Of a stretch of 64,000 nt of DNA, positions 30,509-41,684 are shown piece by piece. The stretch comes from Odontocerum albicorne (lineage: Eukaryota > Arthropoda > Insecta > Trichoptera > Odontoceridae). The notes under the pieces were generated by a model. The model worked only from the letters and a program-made list of their open reading frames with translations, was not told where the DNA came from and ran no database searches. Made by a program: the position numbers and the translations under genes. Each line of letters starts with the position of its first letter. Within the stretch, counting starts at the first letter, position 1. Location of the stretch: contig OX463838.1 in NCBI GenBank assembly GCA_949825065.1, forward strand, positions 2,210,251-2,274,250, given 5' to 3'.

Positions 30509-31047
30509 GATTCGAACTCACTTAACGTATATTACATTAACTAGGGATTCGAACTCACTTATATTACTCTTACTCGGGATTCGAACTCACTTATATTACT
30601 CTTACTCGGGATTCGAACTCACTAATATTACAATTGCTCGGGATTCGAACTCACTTATATTACACTTACTCGGGATTCGAACTCACTTATATTACTCTTA
30701 CTCGGGATTCGAACTCACTTATATTACATTTACTCGGGCTTCGAACTCACTTATATTACACTTACTCGGGCTTTGAACTCACTTATATTACACTTACTCG
30801 GGCTGCAAACTCACTTATATAACTCTTACTCGGGATTCGAACTCACTAATATTACAATTACTCGGGATTCGAACTCACTTATATTACTCTTACTCGGGAT
30901 TCGAACTCGCTTATATTCTACTTACTCGGGCTTCTAACTCACTTATATTACTCTTATTCGGGATTCGAACTCACTTATATAACTCTTACTCGGGATTCGA
31001 ACTCACTTATATTACTCTTACTCGGGATTCGAACTCACTTACATTGA
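30509..31047. repeat. 32-bp minisatellite, about 16-17 copies
   Basis: The unit CTCGGGATTCGAACTCACTT plus ATATTACTCTTA repeats in register from 30541. The first unit reads AACTAGGGATTCGAACTCAC, very close to the reverse complement of the LINE-L/SINE-T 3' module (24195-24225). The array therefore seems to have grown from that module. Confidence 0.9.
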
Positions 31048-31344
31048 ATAATAAAAAATATTTCCATTAAATTAGGAATATCTCGTATCTGCATATGTAA
31101 AGAAAAATATTTGGTAATAAAACCGCAGAAAGCTTACGAACTACAAAAAGAGCCTTTAAAGATCTTCCAATATGTGACAGTAACACATTCAGTTTTAGGT
31201 GTAGTATAGTGTACTTGTATAATGTTTATATGTTATATATATTTTAAAAGATCTCCCAAAAATATTTGTCTTATAGTGCTTCCTAAAGCTGTACACGCCA
31301 CTCATGAGACAAACAAATGAAACTAAAATGTATATTTCATGCAG

Positions 31345-31606
31345 AAATAAAATCCTAACAAACTTGGAGCATATTGCTAGAAATAATGAAGAAGTTCTGG
31401 TAAAGTTGGTGACCCTGGGGACAGTTGAGGGGAAACGAGGAAGATGAAATAGTCATATAAGATAAGATGGATGGATCAAATAAAAAAGTTAACAGGGTCA
31501 TCTTTAAGCGCTGCATTGAACATGGCACAGGACTGGGAGGGATGGAGACAGGTGGAGTGCCAAGTTCGAAATATAACAAAGGACCATGACGTTCAGCATT
31601 GAACAA
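31345..31606 (+). mobile_element. LINE C-terminus ending HDVQH
   Basis: It reads NLEHIARNNEEVLVKLVTLG, TVEGKRGR, then (shifted frame) LTGSSLSAALNMAQDWEGWR and KDHDVQH with stop. This is the C-terminal block of a common insect LINE. Frameshifted and 5'-truncated. The RTE-A copy at 31.66 kb lies just downstream. Confidence 0.65.
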
Positions 31607-31658
31607 GCGGTGAAGAACATTGAAAAATATTAATTTATTTGACATGCCCGTCACCAAT

Positions 31659-32269
31659 ATCAAAAGAGCCACTCAGGTGCAAACTGATCATCGATAACGT
31701 ACCCATCGAGCAAGTCATGCGATTCACTTACCTAGGTGTAGAGATCTCCAGCAACAGGGACCTATATAGTGAAGTACGAGCACAAACTAATAAAGCCACA
31801 GCTTTGACTGGCTGCCTGCGGGACACTATATGGAGAAACAAACACATGCTAACCGAAAGTAAGGTCAGGATATATAAGACATGCGTCCGCCCCATCATGA
31901 CATATGGGATAGAAGTGAGAGCCGATACCAACAGGACAAAAAACTTGCTCAGAGTGGCGGAAATGAGAACCCTACGCTCCATCGCAGGCAGAACTCTTAG
32001 AGATCGGATCAGAAATAAGGCGATAAGGTCTGTCTGTGGTGTTGAAGACATAGTGAGGTGGGGAAGAAGCAGAAGGCGCTTCTGGAGGGATCATGTGTAC
32101 CGCATGGAGGATACAAGACTTGCAAAAATTGCTAAGACTGAAAACACTAGCAGCAGGATATTACAGGAAAGCCGCCGAAAAGGTGGAAGGATAGCTGGAC
32201 GTCATCATTCCAAGACAGCCCAACGTCACAAACAGGTCATACGACCTAGAGCAAGAGGAAGAAGAAGAA
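31659..32269 (+). mobile_element. RTE-A LINE copy 3, 611 bp, with 13-bp TSD
   Basis: A single frame runs from SKEPLRCKLIIDNVPIEQVM through FTYLGVEISSN, GCLRDTIWRNKHMLTES, MTYGIEVRADTNRTKNLLRV and RRRFWRDHVYRMED. It diverges by a frameshift near 32150. The tail is AGGAAGAAGAAG. The perfect 13-bp direct repeat GCCCGTCACCAAT at 31646-31658 and 32270-32282 marks a clean insertion. It has the least frame damage of the RTE-A copies here. Confidence 0.9.
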
Positions 32270-32394
32270 GCCCGTCACCAATCCAGCCAGTGTCATTTTT
32301 AATTCTACCAGCTTAACTGATAACCATAAAATGTTGACAATTTCTGTTTAAACGGAGTACTATAAAAAAGTGGTCTGTACTGGTTAACTGGCCC

Positions 32395-32600
32395 GACTTA
32401 CTCATCCGGGTGTGCTGCAGTGTGGCTGGCGCTGGCGCCTGGAATAGGCTCCCTCCGCGGGACCGCGCCTGCCGCGCTTAACCTTGGCTGAATGGCGCGA
32501 AACAGCGGGAGACTGATGACTGGTGAAGTGTGGGAGGAGGTACCAAGACTGGCTTGGATAGTTTGGTAATACCACTTGTCAATGGATATGCCAGTCATGA
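32395..32600. other. GC-rich island of unknown origin
   Basis: About 200 bp of high GC (GCGCTGGCGCCTGG, CTCCGCGGGACCGCGCC) in an AT-rich setting. No tRNA promoter or protein motif recognised. It could be the 5' region of an element. Confidence 0.35.
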
Positions 32601-32734
32601 TGACGCCTGATGTTATATAATGATTTTAATTATCGTTTTGTTTCATATGATTTGTCAAAAACAATCATGAATGGATTTAATTTATTCGTATGGTATTCCT
32701 TAATAACACAGCGTGGGTGTTGCGAACACGTTGC

Positions 32735-32860
32735 CACATACACTCATACATACAATTACGTTATGTACTTTGCAAGAATAGGCAAAGAGAACAGATCCCC
32801 ACACATTTCTATCATGTATAATCTTTTGTTAATTATTAATGCTACACCTTTGAAAATCTA
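32735..32860 (-). mobile_element. LINE-V 3' end, antisense
   Basis: ACTCATACATACAATTACG then AAGAATAGGCAAAGAGAACA is the reverse complement of the family's 3' terminus. Confidence 0.45.
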
Positions 32861-32937
32861 GTTCACCTTTTTTTTTTTGAAAAAATCTGCAGCTTTTACC
32901 GCTGCTGGTCTTGTGGTGTAGAATGGTTTGTCTCTTA

Positions 32938-33415
32938 GACCTCGGACACACAGGTAGGAGCCTCACTTGGTGCTTAGACCTACGCTGCGAGCTAGGTCCT
33001 AGTGAACCAACGGATCGCATACTACCGGAATGGCCACACTGCACGCTTCGCGCCACGCTACAAAACTATTAGTCACCTAGTGAGTCTCCTAGCGAACAGA
33101 TGTGTTGAATTTTACAAGATGAAGTTTTATTTCGCAATTCTTTGTAGGTAAGTTCAAACTCTCCACTCCATACTTCTAGATAAATTAACATTATGCACCC
33201 AACAAGTTCCAATTTGAGATGTTCGAAATTTTAAACTTAAATTCTCTGAGAGAAATAGCTTTCTGGTTAGTTTTGAGAGTGGCATCGTTTGTTGACTCAA
33301 CCGGTCCCAAATGTCAAAAGAATTTGTACGAAGCACTTTGGTGTGGCCAAGCCTGAAGTCATCTAGTCTATTAGTCACTTAGCACTAAGCGAAACATTTT
33401 GGTGTGCCCTTAGCC
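32938..33415. mobile_element. TIR MITE copy 2 (PIF/Harbinger-like), 478 bp
   Basis: Flanked by TTA at 32935-32937 and 33416-33418. It is the inverted orientation of 23348-23858: the left end GACCTCGGACACACAGGTAG matches that copy's right end, and the right end CATTTTGGTGTGCCC matches its left. Non-coding. Confidence 0.65.
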
Positions 33416-33811
33416 TTAGTGTTTAAGATATGGGTGATTTATGCAGCTTTAGAAAGCATTTGAAGACAACCCTTTTTTGGGAAGTCTTTTCCAAAAAGGG
33501 TTGTCTTTAAGTGCTTCCCAAAGCTGTTCATATACGAGTATAATCAAAATTCATGATTATTTAGTATATGAACACTACAAACATACACATTACACGTAAA
33601 ATCAAATATGTTTGTATCATATATCGGAAGATCTACAAACGTTTCTTTGTAATTTGTCTTCCCTTAGTAAGTTTTAAAACGGTTTTCTTATCAAATGAAT
33701 ACATTTTTCTGAACATGCGGATGCGGAGTACACAATCTATTGACTGCAGCCACCTTGTTCCTATCCTCGCATTTGACTAGTTTTTTGTTATATTTTTAAG
33801 TTGTCAATAAT

Positions 33812-34328
33812 CCTTCCGTGGTTGCAGTCCTAAGACTGGTTTGCAGCAATTTGAACTCTTCTCCTCCATTCCCCCCTGTCCTGTGCGGCTCTTTTTAAGT
33901 CTGTATATGTTGAGCAGCGCACGTCCACCAACAGGTCCTCCAGGTACTCTCGGCGTGGGCGTCCCCTAGAGTTTGTCCCCTCGGTCATACCCTCCATTAT
34001 GGCATGCAAGAGGCCCTCTTGTCGTATTATATGACCGATCCATCTTGCACGCCTTTCGGACAGGATCCTGAGCAGGTGCCTTCCTCCTTCGATTCGTTGG
34101 AGAACCTCTTCATTTGTGATGCGGTCTCTCCAGGAAATTCTTAATAGTCTTCTATAGGACCACATCTCAAAAGCCTCTAGTCTTCGTCTATCTCTTTCGG
34201 ATAGGCACCATGTCTCGCAGCCGTACATCAAGATACTCCATACATAGGTCTTGATGAGGAGTATTCTCAGTTTTAGGTCTATATTATTTGATTCTATTAT
34301 TTTCGACCTTTTATTAAATGCAATGCAA
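33812..34328 (-). mobile_element. RTE-D LINE, 5'-truncated, 9-bp TSD
   Basis: The minus frame encodes LRILLIKTYVWSILMYGCET, RRRLEAFEMWSYRRLLRISW, RARWIGHIIRQEGL and GRPRREYLEDLL, the standard C-terminal region of RTE-type LINEs. It ends RRVQIAANQS with stop. GTCAATAAT at 33803-33811 and 34329-34337 is the target duplication within the LINE-L 3' UTR. The frame continues past the junction, so its first codons are host sequence. Confidence 0.85.
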
Positions 34329-34429
34329 GTCAATAATAGTGGGTTCAAATCCCGAGCTAGAGGAACCTTGAGAGAAAGAGAACTTTCTCTAAACGATGCT
34401 TTATAAATTGGTATCATGATTCTCTTGAT

Positions 34430-34750
34430 AAAACTACGTTTTACTCAATCTACCTTTTCCTAGCATACCTTACATTTCAACACTCCTGACTTGTAAATTT
34501 ATCATTCATTCTTCCACATATACAAAACATCTTAACGATCCTTTCTCCACATCTCTTACAATATTTATTTAATCCATGCATTTATTTCAAATGCCTTCAT
34601 TTTGCCTTCTCTCATACATTAGCATACATCAAGTATTCTTTATTGCACGCATATCCACAAAATCCTTCTTCTGCTAAGTCCAAGCTTCACTCCCATACGT
34701 CACCTAGCGATAAGATTGTCTTCAACCTCGTAAATTAATCTTTCAAGTTT
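34430..34750 (-). mobile_element. LINE-V fragment, antisense
   Basis: It includes the counterpart of the HVE block near 34505-34535 and upstream RT C-terminal pieces (ACTCCCATACGTCACC). Decayed. Confidence 0.5.
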
Positions 34751-35190
34751 AGAAAAGCCTTGAGTAGATATACCTCACAGACTGTCGTAGTAAATGTTGT
34801 TAATACTACCAGAACTGGAGTGACGACACTCGTAAACTTGTTGATAAACTCTTGACCAGACAGACCAGACTGGATTGTGTTCTTGCTTCAGTATCTGGTC
34901 ACATTGTTAATATGTTGAGTTAATAATTAACCGAGCATCTTGGATACAACTAACGCCTCAGGCCCTGGTCCAACAAGCAGGGCCGTGGGATCTAGGAATC
35001 ATGGAAGTGCAGATTGTGGTTGGCCGATGATGACTGCAGGTGTTGTTCATTTCCGTTTGCGATCCTTCATCATAACGTTATAATATGGTTTTGTTATGTT
35101 GCAAATCATATGAGCCAAATGAAATACTTATCCGTGATACATAAAGAAGTATTGTTACGTTTTTGGCTATTTGTCCTAAAGGATATTATA
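34751..35190. other. Nothing recognised
   Basis: No supported feature. Confidence 0.35.
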
Positions 35191-35194
35191 GCTT

Positions 35195-35810
35195 TATCTT
35201 CTTCTTTTAGGCCTGTTGGTCTGTTATGGTCCTGCATCATTGTTTCCCTCTTGTGACGTCAACTGCCAGCTGTCTTTCCATCTTTTGAGAGGTCGTCCTG
35301 GAGGTCTGCTTGCTTGAGAGATACTGTCCCTGGCCATTCTTACGGCTCTTAGTTCCGCTATTCTGGATACATTTTTGTTCCAGCACCTTCTTCTCTGTCA
35401 TCCCCATCTGACAATATCTTCAACTTCGCACATCCTTCAGATTTCTATGTTTCGTACTCTATCATGAAGGGGTTTGCCAGCGATACTCCTGAGTACCTTC
35501 ATTTCGCTGGTTCGAAGGAGATTTTTGGTTCTGACAGTGTCGGCTCTGGACTCTATGCTATATGTCATTATGGGGCGGATACAGGTCTTGTATATCCTCA
35601 CCTTGCTTTGGATGTGCATATACTTGTTTTTTCCAGATAATGTTCTTTAAACACCCGGAAATAGCTGCGGCATTTTGTGATAATTCAAGCACTTTGCCAT
35701 AAAGGTCGTTATTGCACATTATGCTAGCACCCAAGTATTTAAATTTTGTTACTTGTTCAATTGGTGTGTCGTTGATTGTTGGTGACTCCGCCATTGTCGG
35801 TACCAAGCCC
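35195..35810 (-). mobile_element. RTE-A-related LINE fragment
   Basis: Minus frames read INDTPIEQVTKFKYLGASIM, KVRIYKTCIRPIMTYSIESR and LLRTSEMKVLRSIAGKPL, paralogous to RTE-A but clearly diverged. The tail is AGAAGAAGATA-like. Frames are broken near 35600. Confidence 0.75.
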
Positions 35811-35900
35811 GGTGAGGAGAGATCATGGGTAAGGCCAGCAACCTACCCATGATAACAATATATACACTCACATACCTACACACACAGCCTCGGACAAGGT

Positions 35901-36146
35901 AATGAAAAATATATTCTAGCCATAAGTAACCAAAAAGATATTCTAGCCATAAGTAATGAAAAAGATATTCTAGCCATAAGTAATGAAAAAGATATTCTAG
36001 CCATAAGTAACCAAAAAGATATTCTAGCCATAAGTAATGAAAAAGATATTCTAGCCATAAGTAATGAAAAAGATATTCTAGCCATAAGTAATGAAAAAAA
36101 TATTCTAGCCATAAGTAATGAAAAATATTTTCTAGCCATAAGTAAA
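35901..36146. repeat. 27-bp minisatellite, about 9 copies
   Basis: The unit is ATGAAAAAGATATTCTAGCC plus ATAAGTA, with an ACCAAAAAG variant in some copies. The unit is nine codons long, so a minus frame (SLLMARISF repeated) stays open. There is no sign that it is a gene. Confidence 0.9.
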
Positions 36147-36631
36147 AAAACTTAAACTATTAATAACGTTCTGGAAAAAACAATTCTCTAAGGAATTCTG
36201 ATCCAGATCGTAGAATTTGCAAGAAAAAATGAACTTGGAAAAAGAGCGATGAAAATAATAAAAACGTCCCTGCATCTGTTTATATTAAGAGAAACGTACT
36301 ATATTTGGTACGGAAGCTGCACGCTTGTCAAGAAATAATTTGGCAGAAGTCGCGGAATAGACACTGTACATTCTCAAAGAGGCGCACTCAGCAATTATGT
36401 TTTTTGGATTCAAATTGAAACACAACGATCGAATTACCCACCGCTGCGAAGCCGGTATTAATGTAATTAGTGTAAATCTCTACCATTTAGATTTTTCATC
36501 TATTGAAGATAGAAAAAAATATATCGGAATAAATGTGTCGACGTTTTTCAAACCCAGGTATGTCCACGCAAGTTCAAACCGAGCCAAACGGTATTTTGTC
36601 CCTGATCATTGAAAACTATATACTATGCGTA
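36147..36631. other. Nothing recognised
   Basis: A 71-codon plus frame (36397-36612) has no recognisable motif. Confidence 0.35.
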
Positions 36632-36786
36632 TCCAGAAAGTAAGTGTACTGAGGCTCTCACGACCGGATGGATTTTATTTTCGACATGTTGGCTAAACTT
36701 CCGTGTAGCCTGACCCTTCCCCTCCGCAACGAGACCGGTTCGAGGTCAGTACGTTGAGAAGTGTCGACGCGACAACACGTTTCGTG

Positions 36787-37058
36787 AAAAATGTAAATCC
36801 AATCTCCCGCCAAGTGCGAAATACGCGGCGTCATCCGTTATCTCGTTTGGAAGGGAAAACCTCCGGTTGAGGTTTATAATGAGGTGAAAACTGCATATGG
36901 TGATAAAGCTATGAATCGTACGAGTGTGTACAAGTGGTGTCGCGAGTTTAAAAACGGTCGTACGTCTGTGCATGATGATCAGAGGAGCGGAAGACCTTCA
37001 ATTGTGACTGACGAAATTGACAAAATTGTTTTGGGACTGTCAAGGCATAATTTTCATT
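36787..37058 (+). pseudogene. Mariner transposase, DNA-binding region
   Basis: It reads CEIRGVIRYLVWKGKPPVEV, YNEVKTAYGDKAMNRTSVYK and WCREFKNGRTSVHDD, then RSGRPSIV: two helix-turn-helix motifs and the linker of a DD34D transposase. At DEIDKIV it jumps to sequence that belongs well downstream, so the region holding the first catalytic Asp is deleted. It ends at TGA 37056-37058. Confidence 0.85.
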
Positions 37059-37499
37059 GAATATATGCCTCAAGGGGAGACCACCAACTCTGCAAGATAC
37101 TGTGAGACCCTAAAAAAATTGCGGAGGATGATTCAGAACAAGAGGAGAGGCATGCTGACAAAGGGAGTCTGCCTGCTGCACGACAATGCCAGACCACACA
37201 CGGCCAACGCCACGAAGGAACTGCTCGCCTCGTTTAAATGAGATGTCCTGAACCATCCCGCGCATTCCCCTGACCTAGCACCTTCAGATTACTATCTCTT
37301 TACCTCCTTGAAGCTGCACATGGGTGGAAAAAGGTTTTCAACCGACGAGGAGGTAAAGGAGGAGGTGGAGAAGTGGACGGAGGGGTTGGCGGGAAACTAC
37401 TTCGAGGAAGGCATCAAAAAGTTGATACCCCGCTTCACCACCTGCATTGAGAGGAATGGCGACTATGTCGAAAAATATCTTACATATGCACTACAGTAA
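37017..37499 (+). pseudogene. Mariner transposase, catalytic C-terminus
   Basis: A second frame reads IIFIEYMPQGETTNSARYCE, VCLLHDNARPHTANATKELL (second catalytic D in HDNARPH), a TGA in place of Trp near 37239, then HPAHSPDLAPSDYYLF (third D, DD34D spacing) and KRFSTDEEVKEEVEKW, ending YVEKYLTYALQ and TAA 37497-37499. Inactive through deletion and nonsense. Confidence 0.85.
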
Positions 37500-37605
37500 C
37501 CACGTATTTTTTTTGTTTAAATAAAAAAAATTGTAACCTACAAAAATTCAGTACACTTACTTTCTGGACTTACCTAGTACATATAAAAATGATGTCTTTT
37601 TGATA

Positions 37606-37645
37606 ATAAGAATTTTTGAGAATTTAATCTCATCATCAGGGGAGC
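37606..37645 (-). ncRNA. Hammerhead-like remnant
   Basis: The minus strand has CCC, CTGATGA, extra T, a GAGA/TCTC stem II, then AAAA where GAAA is expected. The 3' half is lost. Predicted inactive. The upstream minus frame (37715-37954) has no clear motif. Confidence 0.35.
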
Positions 37646-38070
37646 ACAAATAGCTCCGGCATAATCCAGGTGTTTTATTAAACAAATTGCATTATACTCT
37701 ATAATTACTAAGAATCAACAATTAATAAAACGCATTTTCGATCTGATAAACGATACCATAGGCAATCCCTCCTGGTTGAGTATAGTTCTAACCCGTACTG
37801 TGGATGAAATACGCCTGTGCATGTATTGGTTTATTGAGTACAATATGTTGCACTTCAGCAAGCACACATTCTTGACAGATCGAACCCAAGTTTCAATGAC
37901 AAGGGCATCAAAGTTCCCAGATTTAACCTGTTGCAGCCTGTAATTTGTAGACAAAGTTTCTTTTCAAAGAGATATTTTTGTTAAGAATTTATAAGTACTC
38001 GTAAAATATAAGCTACAAAAAGATATAAACTCAAATGTAAAACAGTCCAGAAGTGAACTCATTAGTAATC

Positions 38071-38135
38071 GAACCTGGGCCGCCCGCATGTTTAGTGAGA
38101 ATGCTAGCCCTTAGAATACGGACTCCGAAACTTAT
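38071..38135 (-). mobile_element. tRNA-like SINE head, antisense fragment
   Basis: The reverse complement ends in a box B-like CCAGGTTCGAT with a box A-like region about 45 bp upstream. Decayed. Confidence 0.3.
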
Positions 38136-38556
38136 GTTTACCATTAATATCCATAGATGTGTAGTTCAATTTGAATCCATGACCATCGGGTACATTTTTA
38201 AAGTTCATACGTTTTAAAATGACCATTGAAATAAAATAGTGATTATGGACCCATTCGAAGATCACTGAAACTGACCCCTCTTCAGGAAAGGTGGGTAATG
38301 ATTCATGCGATATTTTTATGGGGCCTCCTGAACAATCAAACTGTCAGCGAAGGATTCATATGCAAAATTATCTCAATGTTCCGGATATATTGTTTTGTGT
38401 CAACAGGGTCTTCAGGGAGGAATCGATACAAAGAATTATGGATTTTTCTCATCCCTTGCGCGAATGCACAGATTGATGAACACAATAGATATGGACACAC
38501 TCCGTTGTTCTAGGGGAAAATTAATGACTTGTTTATTAAATATCATTTTCCATCTA

Positions 38557-38855
38557 GAACCCTACGCTCCATCGAAGGCAGAATTCTTAGAGATCGGATC
38601 AGAAATGAGACGATAAGGACTGCCTGTGGTGTTGAAGACATAGTGAGGTGGGGAAGAAGCAGAAGGCGCTTCTGGAGGGATCATGTGGACCGCATGGAGG
38701 ATATAAGACTGGCAAAAATCGCTAAGACTGAAAACCCTAGCAGCAAGAGATTACTAGGAAGGCCGCCGAAAAGGTGGAAGGACAGCTGGATGTCATCCCA
38801 GGACATCCCACCGTCACAAACAAGCCATAGGACCTAAACCAAAAGGAAGAAGAAG
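38557..38855 (+). mobile_element. RTE-A LINE copy 4, 299 bp, with TSD
   Basis: The frame 38529-38837 reads TLRSIEGRILRDRIRNETIR, VRWGRSRRRFWRDHVDRMED and GRPPKRWKDSW. TTTCCATCTA is duplicated at 38547-38556 and 38856-38865. The tail is AGGAAGAAGAAG. It is the shortest RTE-A copy, showing strong 5' truncation. Confidence 0.9.
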
Positions 38856-38924
38856 TTTCCATCTATTCAGTTAGATGGAAGGAAAAAAATAGCGTTTTCA
38901 AAATTTCATTATTCGACAATCTCG

Positions 38925-39225
38925 GTGGCCTAGTTGGTAAGATGCCTGTCTTCCGACTTCTAGGTCGCGGGTTCGATTTCCGCTGGAACCCAGATTAAAA
39001 AAAAAGTTTTCAGTCTGATTTTCACTTAAAGCGTCATAAATATATATTTCATTGATTGGAAGAAATTGTCACATGACAATAATCTCACCCACATACAAAA
39101 AAAATGTTTTACATGTTTCGCTCGGTCGCTTCTATAGCTTCCAGGCGTGATTTGTTTAATAAAGAGCATCTATCATGAGAGTATGCCCTCTAAACGGCAC
39201 TATACAAATTTTTCTTTTCAGTTGT
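38925..39225 (+). mobile_element. SINE-T, long form
   Basis: The head has box A TGGCCTAGTTGGTAAGATG and box B CGGGTTCGATTTC. The body has TTTTCAGTCTG and TCACTTAAAGC. Module 1 is GAAATTGTCACATGACAATA. Module 2 is GGCGTGATTTGTTTAATAA then CGGCACTATACAAATTTTT. Confidence 0.75.
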
Positions 39226-39599
39226 ATAAGTTCAAATAAAGTAAATTGGTCAATAGATAAAAGCAATAAATTATTATTGTTTTTTTACTAAAATCTAATG
39301 ACGAAAACACATATGTTATGTTAATCTCGATTGTTAACGATAAATAAAATAAAAAACAGCGTCTTAGTGATTCATTTACGTCGGAATAATTTTTTTAATT
39401 TAATTCATAATATCGCTGATTTCATCTCAAAATTCATAAAAATCCATCAATCTATATAATGAGGTCATGATATCTTTTGAAAAATACGAGTACTTGAAAA
39501 ATTCTAGATAAAGTTTGTTTTGTCGAGTTAAATTAATCGAAAGATAAAAAATATTATGGATGTCTTGTTGCAAAACATGTTTTTTTTAAATTTTGCTAT
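39226..39599. other. AT-rich, nothing recognised
   Basis: Leads into the satellite array. Confidence 0.4.
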
Positions 39600-39611
39600 T
39601 AATATCAAAAA

Positions 39612-41622
39612 CACAATTTGTAGTCATATGGATACACTTATAAGATCGGCAGACAAGATCCGGATCGGCAGACAAGATCCAGATGTAACTAGCTTGTTCT
39701 ACCATCAACATCCTGAATTGCGGTTTACAATTTGTAGTCATATGGATAAACTTATAAGATCCAGATTTAACTAGCTTGTTCTACCATCAACATCCTGAAT
39801 TGCTGTTTACAATTTGTAGTCATATGGATAAACTTATAAGATCCAGATTTAACTAGCTTGTTCTACCATCAACATCCTGAATTGCTGTTTACAATTTGTA
39901 GTCATATGGATAAACTTATAAGATCCAGATTTAACTAGCTTGTTCTACCATCAACATCCTGAATTGCTGTTTACAATTTGTAGTCATATGGATAAACTTA
40001 TAAGATCCAGATTTAACTAGCTTGTTCTACCATCAACATCCTGAATTGCTGTTTACAATTTGTAGTCATATGGATAAACTTATAAGATCCAGATTTAACT
40101 AGCTTGTTCTACCATCAACATCCTGAATTGCTGTTTACAATTTGTAGTCATATGGATAAACTTATAAGATCCAGATTTAACTAGCTTGTTCTACCATCAA
40201 CATCCTGAATTGCTGTTTACAATTTGTAGTCATATGGATAAACTTATAAGATCCAGATTTAACTAGCTTGTTCTACCATCAACATCCTGAATTGCTGTTT
40301 ACAATTTGTAGTCATATGGATAAACTTATAAGATCCAGATTTAACTAGCTTGTTCTACCATCAACATCCTGAATTGCTGTTTACAATTTGTAGTCATATG
40401 GATAAACTTATAAGATCCAGATTTAACTAGCTTGTTCTACCATCAACATCCTGAATTGCTGTTTACAATTTGTAGTCATATGGATAAACTTATAAGATCC
40501 AGATTTAACTAGCTTGTTCTACCATCAACATCCTGAATTGCTGTTTACAATTTGTAGTCATATGGATAAACTTATAAGATCCAGATTTAACTAGCTTGTT
40601 TTACCATCAACATCCTGAATTGCTGTTTACAATTTGTAGTCATATGGATAAACTTATAAGATCCAGATTTAACTAGCTTGTTCTACCATCAACATCCTGA
40701 ATTGCTGTTTACAATTTGTAGTCATATGGATAAACTTATAAGATCCAGATTTAACTAGCTTGTTCTACCATCAACATCCTGAATTGCTGTTTACAATTTG
40801 TAGTCATATGGATAAACTTATAAGATCCAGATTTAACTAGCTTGTTCTACCATCAACATCCTGAATTGCTGTTTACAATTTGTAGTCATATGGATAAACT
40901 TATAAGATCCAGATTTAACTAGCTTGTTCTACCATCAACATCCTGAATTGCTGTTTACAATTTGTAGTCATATGGATAAACTTATAAGATCCAGATTTAA
41001 CTAGCTTGTTCTACCATCAACATCCTGAATTGCTGTTTACAATTTGTAGTCATATGGATAAACTTATAAGATCCAGATTTAACTAGCTTGTTCTACCATC
41101 AACATCCTGAATTGCTGTTTACAATTTGTAGTCATATGGATAAACTTATAAGATCCAGATTTAACTAGCTTGTTCTACCATCAACATCCTGAATTGCTGT
41201 TTACAATTTGTAGTCATATGGATAAACTTATAAGATCCAGATTTAACTAGCTTGTTCTACCATCAACATCCTGAATTGCTGTTTACAATTTGTAGTCATA
41301 TGGATAAACTTATAAGATCCAGATTTAACTAGCTTGTTCTACCATCAACATCCTGAATTGCTGTTTACAATTTGTAGTCATATGGATAAACTTATAAGAT
41401 CCAGATTTAACTAGCTTGTTCTACCATCAACATCCTGAATTGCTGTTTACAATTTGTAGTCATATGGATAAACTTATAAGATCCAGATTTAACTAGCTTG
41501 TTCTACCATCAACATCCTGAATTGCTGTTTACAATTTGTAGTCATATGGATAAACTTATAAGATCCAGATTTAACTAGCTTGTTTTACCATCAACATCCT
41601 GAATTGCTATTTACAATTTTAT
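39612..41622. repeat. 82-bp satellite, about 24 nearly identical copies
   Basis: The unit CAATTTGTAGTCATATGGAT...GAATTGCTGTTTA recurs at exact 82-bp steps from 39728 to 41532. Copies are almost invariant. A TTTTACC variant occurs near 40600 and again 984 bp (12 units) later near 41584. The first unit is expanded by a duplicated GATCGGCAGACAAGATCC. No coding capacity. Confidence 0.97.
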
Positions 41623-41684
41623 ACTCAAACTCAGTTAATTTAAGTTTTGCATTATAAAAATATCGAGTACTTTGTAAGTTTTTA

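Larger units (their letters stand above)
32870..34425 (+). mobile_element. LINE-L C-terminus and 3' UTR with two insertions
   Basis: Pieces 32870-32937, 33416-33811 and 34329-34425 assemble into one LINE-L end. The first reads SAAFTAAGLVV then NGLSL. The second holds the FKKHLK-type region and 3' UTR. The third holds GTGGGTTCAAATCCCGAGC and the TTTATAAATT end. The insertions are a TIR MITE at TTA and RTE-D with a 9-bp TSD. A small inverted duplication lies at about 33435-33530. Confidence 0.65.
36632..37568 (+). mobile_element. Mariner element with intact TIRs, internally deleted
   Basis: Terminal repeats begin TCCAGAAAGTAAGTGTACTG at 36632 and are mirrored ending at 37568. TA lies directly left; on the right TA follows after two extra bases. 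Total length is about 0.94 kb versus about 1.3 kb for complete mariners. The two coding remnants are described separately. Confidence 0.9.

Noticed and set aside
30509..31047. CRISPR-like repeat of 32 bp
   Set aside because: No spacers between units; it is a tandem minisatellite.
35876..36139. Membrane-like minus-strand protein (repeated SLLMARISF)
   Set aside because: It is an artefact of a 27-bp tandem repeat whose length is a multiple of three.
39612..41622. Centromeric satellite
   Set aside because: Only 2 kb is seen and it is embedded among dispersed elements; no evidence links it to a centromere.
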